From contig JADLEQ010000006.1 in NCBI GenBank assembly GCA_020846005.1, positions 1 to 41,274 on the forward strand: a stretch of 41,274 bases of DNA, in the 5' to 3' direction. The notes beneath the pieces were generated by a model that saw nothing but the letters and a program-made list of their open reading frames with translations, had not been told where the DNA came from and did no database searches. The number at the start of each line of letters is the position of its first letter. Position 1 is the first letter of the stretch. Positions 1 through 6,808 of this stretch are shown here, piece by piece. The stretch is from Polyangiaceae bacterium. GTDB taxonomy: Bacteria > Myxococcota_A > Polyangia > Polyangiales > Polyangiaceae. The position numbers and the translations under genes were made by a program.

Positions 1-119
1 GCACGCACCGCCTCGAGCCGAGCCCGCGCCGGCTCGTGCGCCCGCGCGCTCCCGGCAGAGGCCACGCCCACCACCAGCGCGCACACCGAGAGCGCGGCCG
101 CCCCGGGCGCCCGCCACCC
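1..119 (-). CDS. Possible partial exported protein (N-terminal signal peptide only)
   Basis: On the minus strand, downstream of the kefB-like gene, one frame reads as a good Sec signal peptide: a run of Ala/Leu/Val (ALSVCALVVGVASA) followed by AGSARA and then HEPARARLEAVR before the window ends. No ATG, GTG or TTG lies in this frame for about 95 bases upstream. A GTG at 117-115 is in the neighbouring frame and would be joined to the signal peptide if the CCCC run near 101-104 were one base shorter. This may therefore be a real gene with a frameshift or sequencing slip, or a chance hydrophobic stretch. Function unknown. Confidence 0.25.
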
Positions 120-124
120 CCGCG

Positions 125-2020
125 CTACCGCGCGCTCCCGGGGGTCGCCTCGCTGGTCACGGGATCCCGGTCGTCGCCATCTTCGCGATCCTCGGCCTCG
201 TCTCCTCCCGGCGTGGCGCCGGGCGGGCGCCTGGGGCCGTGGTGGCGCAGGCGCGCCACGTCGGCGCGGAACTGCTCCTCGAGGTGGTTGTCGTCCGGGC
301 CGCGCGCGAGGTGGGTGCGGTGCTCGTCGTCGCCCTCCTCGGCGAGCAGCGCCTCCAGCGCGGCGAGGTTGTGCCGCCGGAACGCCAGGGCCCGCTCGCG
401 CGCCTCGAACGCGCCGACGCCGAGCGCCTCCAGCGTGTGGCGCCCGGCGCGGAGCGAGCTCTCGAAGACCTCGCGCTCGAGGCGACTCACTCCGAGCTTG
501 CGCAGCGTGAACCAGTGAGTGACGTTCCGCGCCCGGCCGACGACGGTCACCCGAGGGAAGTGCTCGTGCAGCAGGCGCGCGAGCTCCGTGTTCGCGTGTG
601 GCTCGTCGATGGCGTTCACCACCACCCGCGCGCGCCCGACCCCCGCCTGCTCGAGGAGGTCGAGCCGCGTCGGATCGCCGTAGAAGACGCTGAAGCCGTA
701 GCGCCGGAGCGTGTCGACGTGATCCGGATCGGCGTCGAGGACGGTCGCGCGGAGCCCGCTCGCGAAGAGGAGCCGCCCGACGACCTGGCCGAACCGACCG
801 AACCCCGCGATCACCACGGGCGCGTCCTCGGCCTCGATCGCGTCGTGCGCGCGGCGCTCGGCCTGCGGCTGCCGGCGCACGAGCGCGGCCGCGCCGAGGA
901 CCAACAGCGGCGTCGCCGCCATGGTGAGGGCGACCGCCAGCGTGAGCAGCTTCTCCCACTCGGCGGGCAGTAGCCGCGCCGCCCCCGCGACACCGAACAC
1001 GACGAACGCGAACTCCCCGCCCTGGGACAGCAGCCCCGCGAACGTCGGTGCCTGCCCCCGCGGGACGCCGATCCGGGGCGCCGCGAGCCACAGCGCGGCC
1101 GCCTTGACGGCGAGCAGCGCGACCACGAGCCCCGCCACGGCGAGCGGCCGGGACGCGATCAGCCCGAGGTCGATGCTCATCCCCACCGCGACGAACAGCA
1201 GGCCCATCAGGAGCCCCTTGAACGGCTCGATGTCCGCCTCGAGCGCGTGGCGGTACTCGCTGCTCGCCAGCAGCACCCCAGCCAGAAACGCGCCGAGCGC
1301 CATGGAGATCCCGGCGAGGTGCATCACCTCCGCCACGCCGAGCACGATGAGGAGCGTCGTCGCGGTGAACGCCTCGCGCAGGCCCGTCCGGGCGACGACG
1401 CGCAGCAGCGGACGCGTCGCGAACCGCCCCAGGACGAGCACGGCCGTGATCGCGAGCAGCACCTTGCCCACCGCGATCCACCGCGGCTCCCCTCCCCCCG
1501 CCCCCTCGCCGAGGAGCGGCACGACGGCGAGGAGCGGGATCGCGGCGATGTCCTGGAACAGCAGCACCCCGAAGGACGCCTGCCCGAGCGGGGTGAGCAG
1601 GATCCCGCGCTCCTTCATCGTCTGCACCGCGATGGCGGTGGACGACAGCGCGACGGCGAGGCCGACCACCGCCGCCGCGGCCAGCGGCAACCCCGCGACC
1701 AGGGCGACCGCGGTGAGGGCGAGGCCGCACACGGCCATCTGGATCGCGCCGCCACGGAACACCGCGCGCTGCATGGCGCGCAGCCGCGCCGGCTCCAGCT
1801 CCAGCCCCAGCACGAACAGCATGAGGACGACGCCGAGCTCCGCGAAGTGGAGCGTCGCCGCCGGGTCACGGAAGAGCGCGAGGCCGTACGGCCCGAGCGC
1901 GAGCCCCGCGACCAGGTACCCCAGCACGGAGCCGAGCCCGAGGCGGACGGCGAGCGGCACGCAGATCGCAGCGGCGCCCAGGTACCCGATGACGAGGACG
2001 AGGAGCGACGGCTCGTTCAT
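125..2020 (-). CDS. kefB: Monovalent cation:proton antiporter-2 family, KefB/KefC-like K+ efflux protein
   Basis: Inner-membrane antiporter of 631 residues, expected to exchange K+ (or Na+) for H+ and, in the Kef family, to be gated by glutathione adducts or nucleotides. Residues 1-385 form a hydrophobic CPA2 domain of about 12 membrane segments with FQDIAAIP (155-162) and GLLFVAVGMSIDLGL (270s-280s). A TrkA-N/RCK Rossmann domain follows from about residue 401, starting VVIAGFGRFGQ. The last ~100 residues are charged and low in complexity. The chosen ATG overlaps the stop of the KefF-like gene by 4 bases (ATGA), which implies translational coupling; the frame stays open further upstream, but that part reads as Arg-rich shadow. 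KefB and KefC cannot be told apart here. It ends in TAG. Confidence 0.9.
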   Translation of the reverse strand: MNEPSLLVLVIGYLGAAAICVPLAVRLGLGSVLGYLVAGLALGPYGLALFRDPAATLHFAELGVVLMLFVLGLELEPARLRAMQRAVFRGGAIQMAVCGLALTAVALVAGLPLAAAAVVGLAVALSSTAIAVQTMKERGILLTPLGQASFGVLLFQDIAAIPLLAVVPLLGEGAGGGEPRWIAVGKVLLAITAVLVLGRFATRPLLRVVARTGLREAFTATTLLIVLGVAEVMHLAGISMALGAFLAGVLLASSEYRHALEADIEPFKGLLMGLLFVAVGMSIDLGLIASRPLAVAGLVVALLAVKAAALWLAAPRIGVPRGQAPTFAGLLSQGGEFAFVVFGVAGAARLLPAEWEKLLTLAVALTMAATPLLVLGAAALVRRQPQAERRAHDAIEAEDAPVVIAGFGRFGQVVGRLLFASGLRATVLDADPDHVDTLRRYGFSVFYGDPTRLDLLEQAGVGRARVVVNAIDEPHANTELARLLHEHFPRVTVVGRARNVTHWFTLRKLGVSRLEREVFESSLRAGRHTLEALGVGAFEARERALAFRRHNLAALEALLAEEGDDEHRTHLARGPDDNHLEEQFRADVARLRHHGPRRPPGATPGGDEAEDREDGDDRDPVTSEATPGSAR

Positions 2021-2571
2021 GGCGCCGCCTCCCCGCCGCGGGCGTCGCGCGCAGCGAGCGCCGCGAGACGCTCGCGGTACCGGGCTGCCGCGAGCTCGAG
2101 CTCGACCCGAGGCTGGGTGCGCGCGCCGTGGAGGACGAACGGCGCCAGCCACTCGACGCCGCAGAGCGCCATCGTCCTCCGGAGCGGGAGCGCGAGATCC
2201 TCGAGCGTCGCGCCGTGGACGCCGCCCGCCGAATACGCCTCGGCGGGCGACCCGGTGGTGACCGCCCACAGGCATCGCTTCCCGGCGAGCGCGCGGCCCC
2301 CTTCGCCGAACGCCCAGCCGTGCAGCAGCACCTTCTCGCACCACATCGCGAGCAGGGCGGGCGGCGCGTACCAGTAGAGCGGATGCTGGACGACGATCGT
2401 CCTCGGTCGGGCCAGCGCGGCCTGCTCAGCGGCCACGTCGATGGAGAAATCCGGGTAGCGCTCGTAGAGCGCCCGCACCTCGACGCCCGGCAGGCCGTCC
2501 AGCGCCCGCACGAGCGCGCGGTTCGCCCGCGAGCGATCGGCGTAGGGGTGAGCGTAGAGCACGAGCACCAT
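2017..2571 (-). CDS. kefF: NAD(P)H-dependent oxidoreductase, KefF/KefG-like ancillary subunit
   Basis: Flavodoxin-fold quinone reductase of 184 residues. In the Kef system such proteins bind the cytoplasmic face of the antiporter and are needed for full efflux activity. The N-terminus MVLVLYAHPYADRSRAN is the usual FMN-binding start, and QHPLYWYAPPALLAMWCEKV and HGWAFGEGG are conserved family blocks. It lies directly upstream of the antiporter and overlaps it by 4 bases, so the pair is a two-gene operon. The start codon sits at the edge of a perfect 19-bp tandem duplication. Whether it is KefF or KefG cannot be decided from sequence alone. Confidence 0.9.
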   Translation of the reverse strand: MVLVLYAHPYADRSRANRALVRALDGLPGVEVRALYERYPDFSIDVAAEQAALARPRTIVVQHPLYWYAPPALLAMWCEKVLLHGWAFGEGGRALAGKRCLWAVTTGSPAEAYSAGGVHGATLEDLALPLRRTMALCGVEWLAPFVLHGARTQPRVELELAAARYRERLAALAARDARGGEAAP

Positions 2572-2607
2572 GGCGCGGCCGGACGATAATGGCGCGGCCG
2601 GACGATA
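2570..2607 (+). repeat. Perfect 19-bp tandem duplication in the kefF/larE divergent region
   Basis: ATGGCGCGGCCGGACGATA occurs twice head to tail (2570-2588 and 2589-2607). Read on the minus strand, each copy carries TATCGT about 11 bases ahead of CAT/ATG, so the duplication repeats both a candidate -10 box and the start-codon context of the kefF-like gene. On the plus strand the junction creates GATAAT (2585-2590), a candidate -10 box towards larE. Confidence 0.9.
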
Positions 2608-2681
2608 GCAGCGCCGCGCGACGCCTCGGGGACACGACCGGGGGCTGGCCGGTCCGGCGCGCGGTGTTACGGTCCCCGGCG

Positions 2682-3515
2682 ATGCCCAGCTCCCCCGCCA
2701 CGAACCTCGCGCGCCTCGAGGCGATCTTCGGCGACATGGGCTCGGTGCTCGTCTGCTACTCCGGCGGGCTCGACAGCGCGCTGGTGCTCGCGGTGGCGCA
2801 CCGCGTCCTCGGGCCGCGCGCGGTCGGGATGACCGCCGTCAGCCCGAGCCTCGCCCCGAGCGAGAAGGACGACGCCGAGCGCCTCGCGGAGAAGCTCGGT
2901 GCGCCGCACCGCCTGGTGGAGTCCCATGAGATCGAGCGCGCCGGGTACGCCGCCAACCAGGCCGACCGCTGCTTCCACTGCAAGACGGAGCTCTACGACA
3001 TCGCGGCGGCCAAGCGCGTCGAGTGGGGCCTCGACTGGATCGCGAACGGCACCAACCTGGACGACCTCGGGGACTACCGCCCCGGGCTGGACGCCGCGCG
3101 CGCGGCGAGCGTCCGGAGTCCGCTCGTCGAGGCGGAGCTCCGCAAGGAGGACGCCCGCGCCGTGGCCCGAGCGATCGGCCTCGACGTGTGGGACAAGCCC
3201 GCCGCCGCGTGCCTCTCCAGCCGCATCCCGTACGGGACCTCCGTCACCCGCGAGCGGCTGGCGCAGGTGGGAGGCTTCGAGGAGGAGCTCCGCGCGCTCG
3301 GCTTCCGCCGCGTCCGCGCGCGCTTCCACGACACGCTCGTCCGCGTGGAGGTGGATCCAGAGGAGCTGCCGCGCATCGTGTCGCCAGAGGTCCGCCACGC
3401 GGTCGCCGAGGCGGGCCGGCGCCACGGCTTCGTCTACGTGACCGTCGATCTCGTGGGCTACCGGCAAGGCTCGCACAACGAGGTCCTGCACGGGCGCGCC
3501 CTGCGCGTGCTCTGA
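2682..3515 (+). CDS. larE: ATP-dependent sacrificial sulfur transferase LarE
   Basis: 277 residues. In the family, LarE adenylylates the carboxylates of a pyridinium dinucleotide and inserts sulfur, making the nickel-pincer nucleotide cofactor first found in lactate racemase. An N-terminal PP-loop ATP pyrophosphatase motif SGGLDS lies at residues 27-32. RCFHCKTELYDI is at about 96-107 and NGTNLDDLGDYRPG at about 123-135. Cys177 in ACLSSRIPYGT aligns with the sacrificial cysteine of Lactobacillus LarE. The ATG at 2682 is chosen because it begins the family-length protein; an in-frame ATG at 2589 lies inside the 19-bp duplication and adds only low-complexity residues. Neither larB, larC nor larA is in the window, so its partners must be elsewhere or it serves another sulfur-insertion reaction. 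Confidence 0.9.
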   Translation: MPSSPATNLARLEAIFGDMGSVLVCYSGGLDSALVLAVAHRVLGPRAVGMTAVSPSLAPSEKDDAERLAEKLGAPHRLVESHEIERAGYAANQADRCFHCKTELYDIAAAKRVEWGLDWIANGTNLDDLGDYRPGLDAARAASVRSPLVEAELRKEDARAVARAIGLDVWDKPAAACLSSRIPYGTSVTRERLAQVGGFEEELRALGFRRVRARFHDTLVRVEVDPEELPRIVSPEVRHAVAEAGRRHGFVYVTVDLVGYRQGSHNEVLHGRALRVL

Positions 3516-3544
3516 GCGCCACGCCTCGCGCCCTCGCGTCGCGC

Positions 3545-4843
3545 TCAGAATCCGCCGCTCAACCCGACGGTCGTGAGGATCGCGAGGCCGTCGTCCGGCT
3601 CGCGGCCAGCCCACGTGAACTGCTCGAGTCGGGTGTCGACGAAATCGACCGCGACCACCGTGCGGAGCTGGGTGAAGAGCGAGCCCACCCGCCTACCCGC
3701 GCCGCCCTTCCACGCGCCGACGAGCTTCGCCCCCACCAGGTACGAGTGCAGCGGGGAGAGCTCGCGATCGCCGGTCCAGTACTGGCCGCGCGGGCCGAGC
3801 ACGGGCTCGCCGCCCGTGTAGTCGTCGCTGAAGAAGAGCGTGCCCGTCTGGTGATAGTAGCGGGCGCGCGCGCCGACGCGCAGCCACGGCGCGAGGTAGT
3901 GCTCGGCCTCGAGCTCGTAGGAGCCGCTCAGCAGATCCCAGGTGTCGCGGTACGCGCGGCCGCCCACGCCGACCGCGAGATCGAGGTCACGGAACCAGTA
4001 GCGCCCGCGCCCGGCGACGGCTCCCCGCGCGCGGTTCTCCGGGTGGTGCTCCTGCGCCGTCTGCCCGCCCGCCCCGATCACCACCGAGCGGTACGGGTTG
4101 CCGAGGAACCCATGCTGGAGCCCGCCCGAGAACACGAGCTGCGTCACGAACACCGGCGTCCAGCTCTGGGTCCACCCCACCTGGAGCGTGTCGAGGGCCA
4201 CGTCGCGCACGGCGCGCTCGGGCGCCTCCGTGAAGCAGCCGTCCGAGGTGTCGAGGGGGAGGCGCACGGTGGGGTCGCGCGTGACGGGGTTGGCGCGATC
4301 GCACACCTCGTCGAAGCCGCGCGCGTACGCCAGCGCGAGCTGGGTGTTGCGCTGGAGCAGGTCGGTGCTCGCGGACACCGTGATGGAACGGCTCCGGTAG
4401 TCGCTCTCCGACGCCTGGCCATAGCCCACGGCGAGCGTGGCCGGCCCGCGCTCGACGGCGAGGTTCCCCGTGAAGACGTGGCGCGTGTCGTCGATGCTGG
4501 CCGCCGAGACGATGTCCGGGTCGAGCGCGAGTCGCCCCGCCTTCACGCTCTCCGTGGCGCCGCTGACGATGTCGGCCTCCCACCCGACCCCGACCCGCAG
4601 CCCCTCCACCGGCGTCACGCCGAGCGACGCGCCGGGCGCGAGCACCGTCATCGCGCTCGTGGGGGACGCCTCGTGAAAGAGCGCGGCGTGCAGGTCGAAA
4701 TCGACCACCTGCGCGCTCGACCGGCGCGCAGCCGCCGCCACCCCGAGGAGCGCGAGCGCCGCCGGCGCGACGCGGCGCCACGCCGCGCCGGGACGGGGCC
4801 GCCGCGACGCGAGACCAGCCAGAGACGAGTGAGATCTTGCCAC
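3545..4843 (-). CDS. DUF3570 outer-membrane beta-barrel protein
   Basis: 432 residues. After a basic start and a hydrophobic signal sequence ending RRSSAQ, the protein begins VVDFDLHAALFHEASPTSAM and continues as alternating amphipathic strands to a C-terminal aromatic residue (GLSGGF), as expected of an outer-membrane barrel inserted by BAM. The pattern fits DUF3570. The GTG at 4843 is chosen because it gives a normal signal peptide and leaves 5 bases to the DUF4266 stop. Proteins of this family are usually found with a DUF4266 lipoprotein, as here. Function is unknown; published genome surveys place such pairs near flavinylation and extracytosolic redox genes, but none is visible in this window. 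Confidence 0.85.
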   Translation of the reverse strand: MARSHSSLAGLASRRPRPGAAWRRVAPAALALLGVAAAARRSSAQVVDFDLHAALFHEASPTSAMTVLAPGASLGVTPVEGLRVGVGWEADIVSGATESVKAGRLALDPDIVSAASIDDTRHVFTGNLAVERGPATLAVGYGQASESDYRSRSITVSASTDLLQRNTQLALAYARGFDEVCDRANPVTRDPTVRLPLDTSDGCFTEAPERAVRDVALDTLQVGWTQSWTPVFVTQLVFSGGLQHGFLGNPYRSVVIGAGGQTAQEHHPENRARGAVAGRGRYWFRDLDLAVGVGGRAYRDTWDLLSGSYELEAEHYLAPWLRVGARARYYHQTGTLFFSDDYTGGEPVLGPRGQYWTGDRELSPLHSYLVGAKLVGAWKGGAGRRVGSLFTQLRTVVAVDFVDTRLEQFTWAGREPDDGLAILTTVGLSGGF

Positions 4844-4848
4844 GTCGC

Positions 4849-5091
4849 TCAATTGCAGCCGCAGCCGCCGCCCTTGACCGAGCCACCGCCCCACGCGCCC
4901 TCGCGGTTCTCCAGCGCGTGCTGGAGCGACTCGTCCTCGCCGCCCTCCGCCTCGAACTGCATGGCCGGATCCGCGAGCGCCGCGCGCTGCTCGGGGCGCA
5001 CCGTCGCGCAACCGCTCGTGAGGACCGCGATCAGCGCCGCGGCGCTCCACGCGAAGGTTCGGTACCTGTGCAACACGTTCGCCTCCGCCAT
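4849..5091 (-). CDS. DUF4266 small lipoprotein
   Basis: 80 residues. The signal peptide ends in a lipobox at TSGC, so the mature protein is predicted to be lipidated. The middle reads VRPEQRAALADPAMQF and the extreme C-terminus is GGGCGCN, which is diagnostic of DUF4266. The paired cysteines suggest a metal or thiol function, but this is unproven. The ATG overlaps the stop of the upstream gene by one base (TGATG), and the next gene (DUF3570) starts 5 bases after its stop, so the genes are translated as one operon. Confidence 0.85.
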   Translation of the reverse strand: MAEANVLHRYRTFAWSAAALIAVLTSGCATVRPEQRAALADPAMQFEAEGGEDESLQHALENREGAWGGGSVKGGGCGCN

Positions 5092-5879
5092 CAAAAGTAG
5101 GTCCCGAGCCCGCCGAGGTAACCCTGCACGTTCTCGTAGGAGTCCTCCGTGAACAACACCAGGTTGGTCGCCTCGAGCCGCACGAGGATGCGCCAGCGCA
5201 GCGAGAGCAGCAACCCTCCGCCGGCGCGCGCGTGCCAACGCGAGGTCGCCGAGCGGACGAATTCGTCGCTCGAGTTCGGGTCGTCGCGCGCGCCGCCCGC
5301 GCCGAGCACCACGTACGGCGCGATCGCCCAGTCCGGGGCGAGATTCACCATGAAGCCCGCGCCGTAGACGAGCGTCTTCGCGGCCTCGCCGAGGGCCAGG
5401 CCCGCGTAGGGCTCGAACGAGATGGCGGGCGCGAGCACCAGCGCCGGGCGCAGCTCCGCGTAGCCGTCCCCCGCGTACGCCCCGCCGAGCAGCGCGAACC
5501 CGGCGTCGGCGTCCTCGAGCGCGGGGGGCGCGAAGAACCCCGGCTTGCCCGCGCGCTCGGCGGAGTCCTCCCCGACCGCGACCGGCTCGACCACCTCCCC
5601 GAGCAGGTAGCCCGTCCTGCCGTCGGGGAGCTGCACCTCCAGCCAGTAGCCGCCCGCCTCGCGCCGAGTCACGACCAGGCTGTCGCCCCGCACGGCCCGG
5701 TGCAGCACCCGGTACGAGGCCCCCGGCCCGGCGCGGAGCTCCGCCTCGTCGACGATCACGCGGGCGAAGACCTCGTCCTCGGCCGCCGCGCGCGGAGCGA
5801 ACAGCGCGACCGCGGCGCCGAGGAGCGCAGGCGCGAAGCGGGTCGCGTGCCGAGCGGCGAGGAGGCGTGGCGAGCTCAT
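5091..5879 (-). CDS. Exported SH3-domain protein with C-terminal beta-barrel-like region
   Basis: 262 residues. A signal peptide (cleavage near APRAAA/EDE) is followed by a bacterial SH3 domain at about residues 38-105 (AELRAGPGASYRVLHRAVRG, then GGYWLEVQLPDGRTGYL). Residues ~130-262 look like a small eight-strand barrel with repeated YAG/YA..GLALG patterns and end in Phe (GLGTYF), which suggests outer-membrane insertion. SH3b domains commonly contact peptidoglycan, so it may link wall and outer membrane. The ATG overlaps the preceding stop by 4 bases (ATGA). It is the second gene of a four-gene operon. The domain assignment is by eye; the barrel is inference. Confidence 0.75.
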   Translation of the reverse strand: MSSPRLLAARHATRFAPALLGAAVALFAPRAAAEDEVFARVIVDEAELRAGPGASYRVLHRAVRGDSLVVTRREAGGYWLEVQLPDGRTGYLLGEVVEPVAVGEDSAERAGKPGFFAPPALEDADAGFALLGGAYAGDGYAELRPALVLAPAISFEPYAGLALGEAAKTLVYGAGFMVNLAPDWAIAPYVVLGAGGARDDPNSSDEFVRSATSRWHARAGGGLLLSLRWRILVRLEATNLVLFTEDSYENVQGYLGGLGTYF

Positions 5880-6340
5880 TGGGTCGAGAACCGCGTGGCC
5901 CATTCCCGGATGAGGTCGGCCTCGGGCGAGTCGGCCGAGAACAGCTGGCGCGGGTGGAGCGCGCTCCCCACGGGCCGGCGGAGCAGATCCGCCAGCTCCG
6001 GATCCCGCTGCATCTCGACCTGCGAGGCCTGGTAGTTCTTCTGAGCCTCGGGCGTGATCGGCGTGCGCGGCACGACTCCGCCCCCGCACCCGTCGGCGAC
6101 GAGGGGCGGGCCGTACTCCGTGAGCCGATAGGCCGTCACCGCGTAGTGGCATCCGCCCGCCGGGTCGCCCGCGGACGGATCCCCCGCGCCGCACCTTCGC
6201 GCGAAGAGGACCGGCTCCACGCGACAGTAGAAGTACCCCTCGTCGTAGACCACCTCGGCGATCGAGAAATCCTCTCCCGGCTCGACGGTGGCACACCCGA
6301 CCGATCCGGCGACGGCGACCAGCGCGACCAGGCGACGCAC
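5876..6340 (-). CDS. Cys-containing lipoprotein, first gene of the DUF4266/DUF3570 operon
   Basis: 154 residues from the GTG at 6340. The start RRLVALVAVAGSVGC gives a standard lipobox. The mature part reads YCRVEPVLFARRCG, then GGCHYAVTAYRLTEYG, and later SALHPRQLFSADSPEADLIREWA. The VEPVLFARRC...GCH pattern recalls the haem-binding region of planctomycete-type cytochromes and related Cys-rich proteins, but no CXXCH motif is present, so haem binding is not supported. The upstream ATG at 6505 is less likely because a candidate minus-strand -10 box (TATGAT, 6506-6501) lies at that position. Function unknown. Confidence 0.7.
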   Translation of the reverse strand: MRRLVALVAVAGSVGCATVEPGEDFSIAEVVYDEGYFYCRVEPVLFARRCGAGDPSAGDPAGGCHYAVTAYRLTEYGPPLVADGCGGGVVPRTPITPEAQKNYQASQVEMQRDPELADLLRRPVGSALHPRQLFSADSPEADLIREWATRFSTQ

Positions 6341-6470
6341 GCGCGAGAAGCTACACCGAACCGCCCCTCCCCTGCGACCCACCCGGGCACGCGGGGCCGC
6401 GCGACCCGGCGGTGCGGCCCCGGCGGCCCGGCCGGCCGGAGCGCGGGGGTTGGCGGTCGCGGGCGACTCG

Positions 6471-6530
6471 GCTAGGACTTGGCCCCGCTGCCCCTCAGGT
6501 ATCATACTTACCTACATCGAACTACCTTGA
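6471..6530. promoter_or_regulatory. AT-richer divergent promoter candidate
   Basis: This is the most AT-rich patch of the neighbourhood and lies between the minus-strand lipoprotein operon and the plus-strand small membrane gene. On the minus strand TATGAT (6506-6501) resembles a -10 box. On the plus strand TAGGACT (6473-6479) and CATACT (6503-6508) are -10 candidates, the latter 18 bases after TTGGCC (6479-6484). Short repeated CTACC/CTTACC words fill the rest. Assignment is by eye only. Confidence 0.4.
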
Positions 6531-6574
6531 CCTACTCGGCGCAAGCCGGGGAACCGCCCGCGCGGAGGCACTCG

Positions 6575-6745
6575 ATGGACAGCACCTGGTATCTCATCGC
6601 CCTCGGTCCTGCGGCCCTCCTGGTCGAGCCGGGAGGGTTCCTGCCTCCGCTGATGGTGGTGGCCGCCGCGTTCGGGATCTTTTTCGGGACGTTGTCTCTC
6701 GGTCGGGCGCCGCGCGCCGCCGAGAGCCCGGCCCGCCCCCATTGA
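6575..6745 (+). CDS. Small hydrophobic protein, unknown function
   Basis: 56 residues from an ATG preceded by a strong Shine-Dalgarno (GGAGG at 6564-6568, 6-base spacing). The sequence begins MDSTWYLIALGPAALLVEPG and contains a hydrophobic segment, LPPLMVVAAAFGIFFGTLSL, then a short Arg/Pro-rich tail. It is probably a single- or double-pass membrane peptide. The codon use and ribosome site favour a real gene, and it is followed 63 bases later by the TIGR04552-like gene. No family was recognised. Confidence 0.5.
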   Translation: MDSTWYLIALGPAALLVEPGGFLPPLMVVAAAFGIFFGTLSLGRAPRAAESPARPH

Positions 6746-6808
6746 CGAGCGCCCCGGCAGGCGGCACGGTCCCGCCCCTCGGCGCGCGGGCGCCAGCCCG
6801 AGGACGTG

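Noticed and set aside
921..2377. Long plus-strand frames opposite the Kef-like antiporter
   Set aside because: Composition is Arg/Pro/Ser-rich shadow; the minus strand encodes a clear antiporter with RCK domain.
2391..2405. GACGATCGTC inside the kefF-like gene as a second copy of the operator
   Set aside because: Only a 10-bp core matches, it lies inside a coding sequence, and such GC-balanced words are expected by chance.
2589..2681. Longer larE start at 2589
   Set aside because: The start lies in the duplicated 19-mer and the extra residues are low-complexity and outside the family length.
5876..6340. Cytochrome c assignment for the Cys-rich lipoprotein
   Set aside because: There is no CXXCH motif; only a loose resemblance to VxPxLxxRC...CH patterns.
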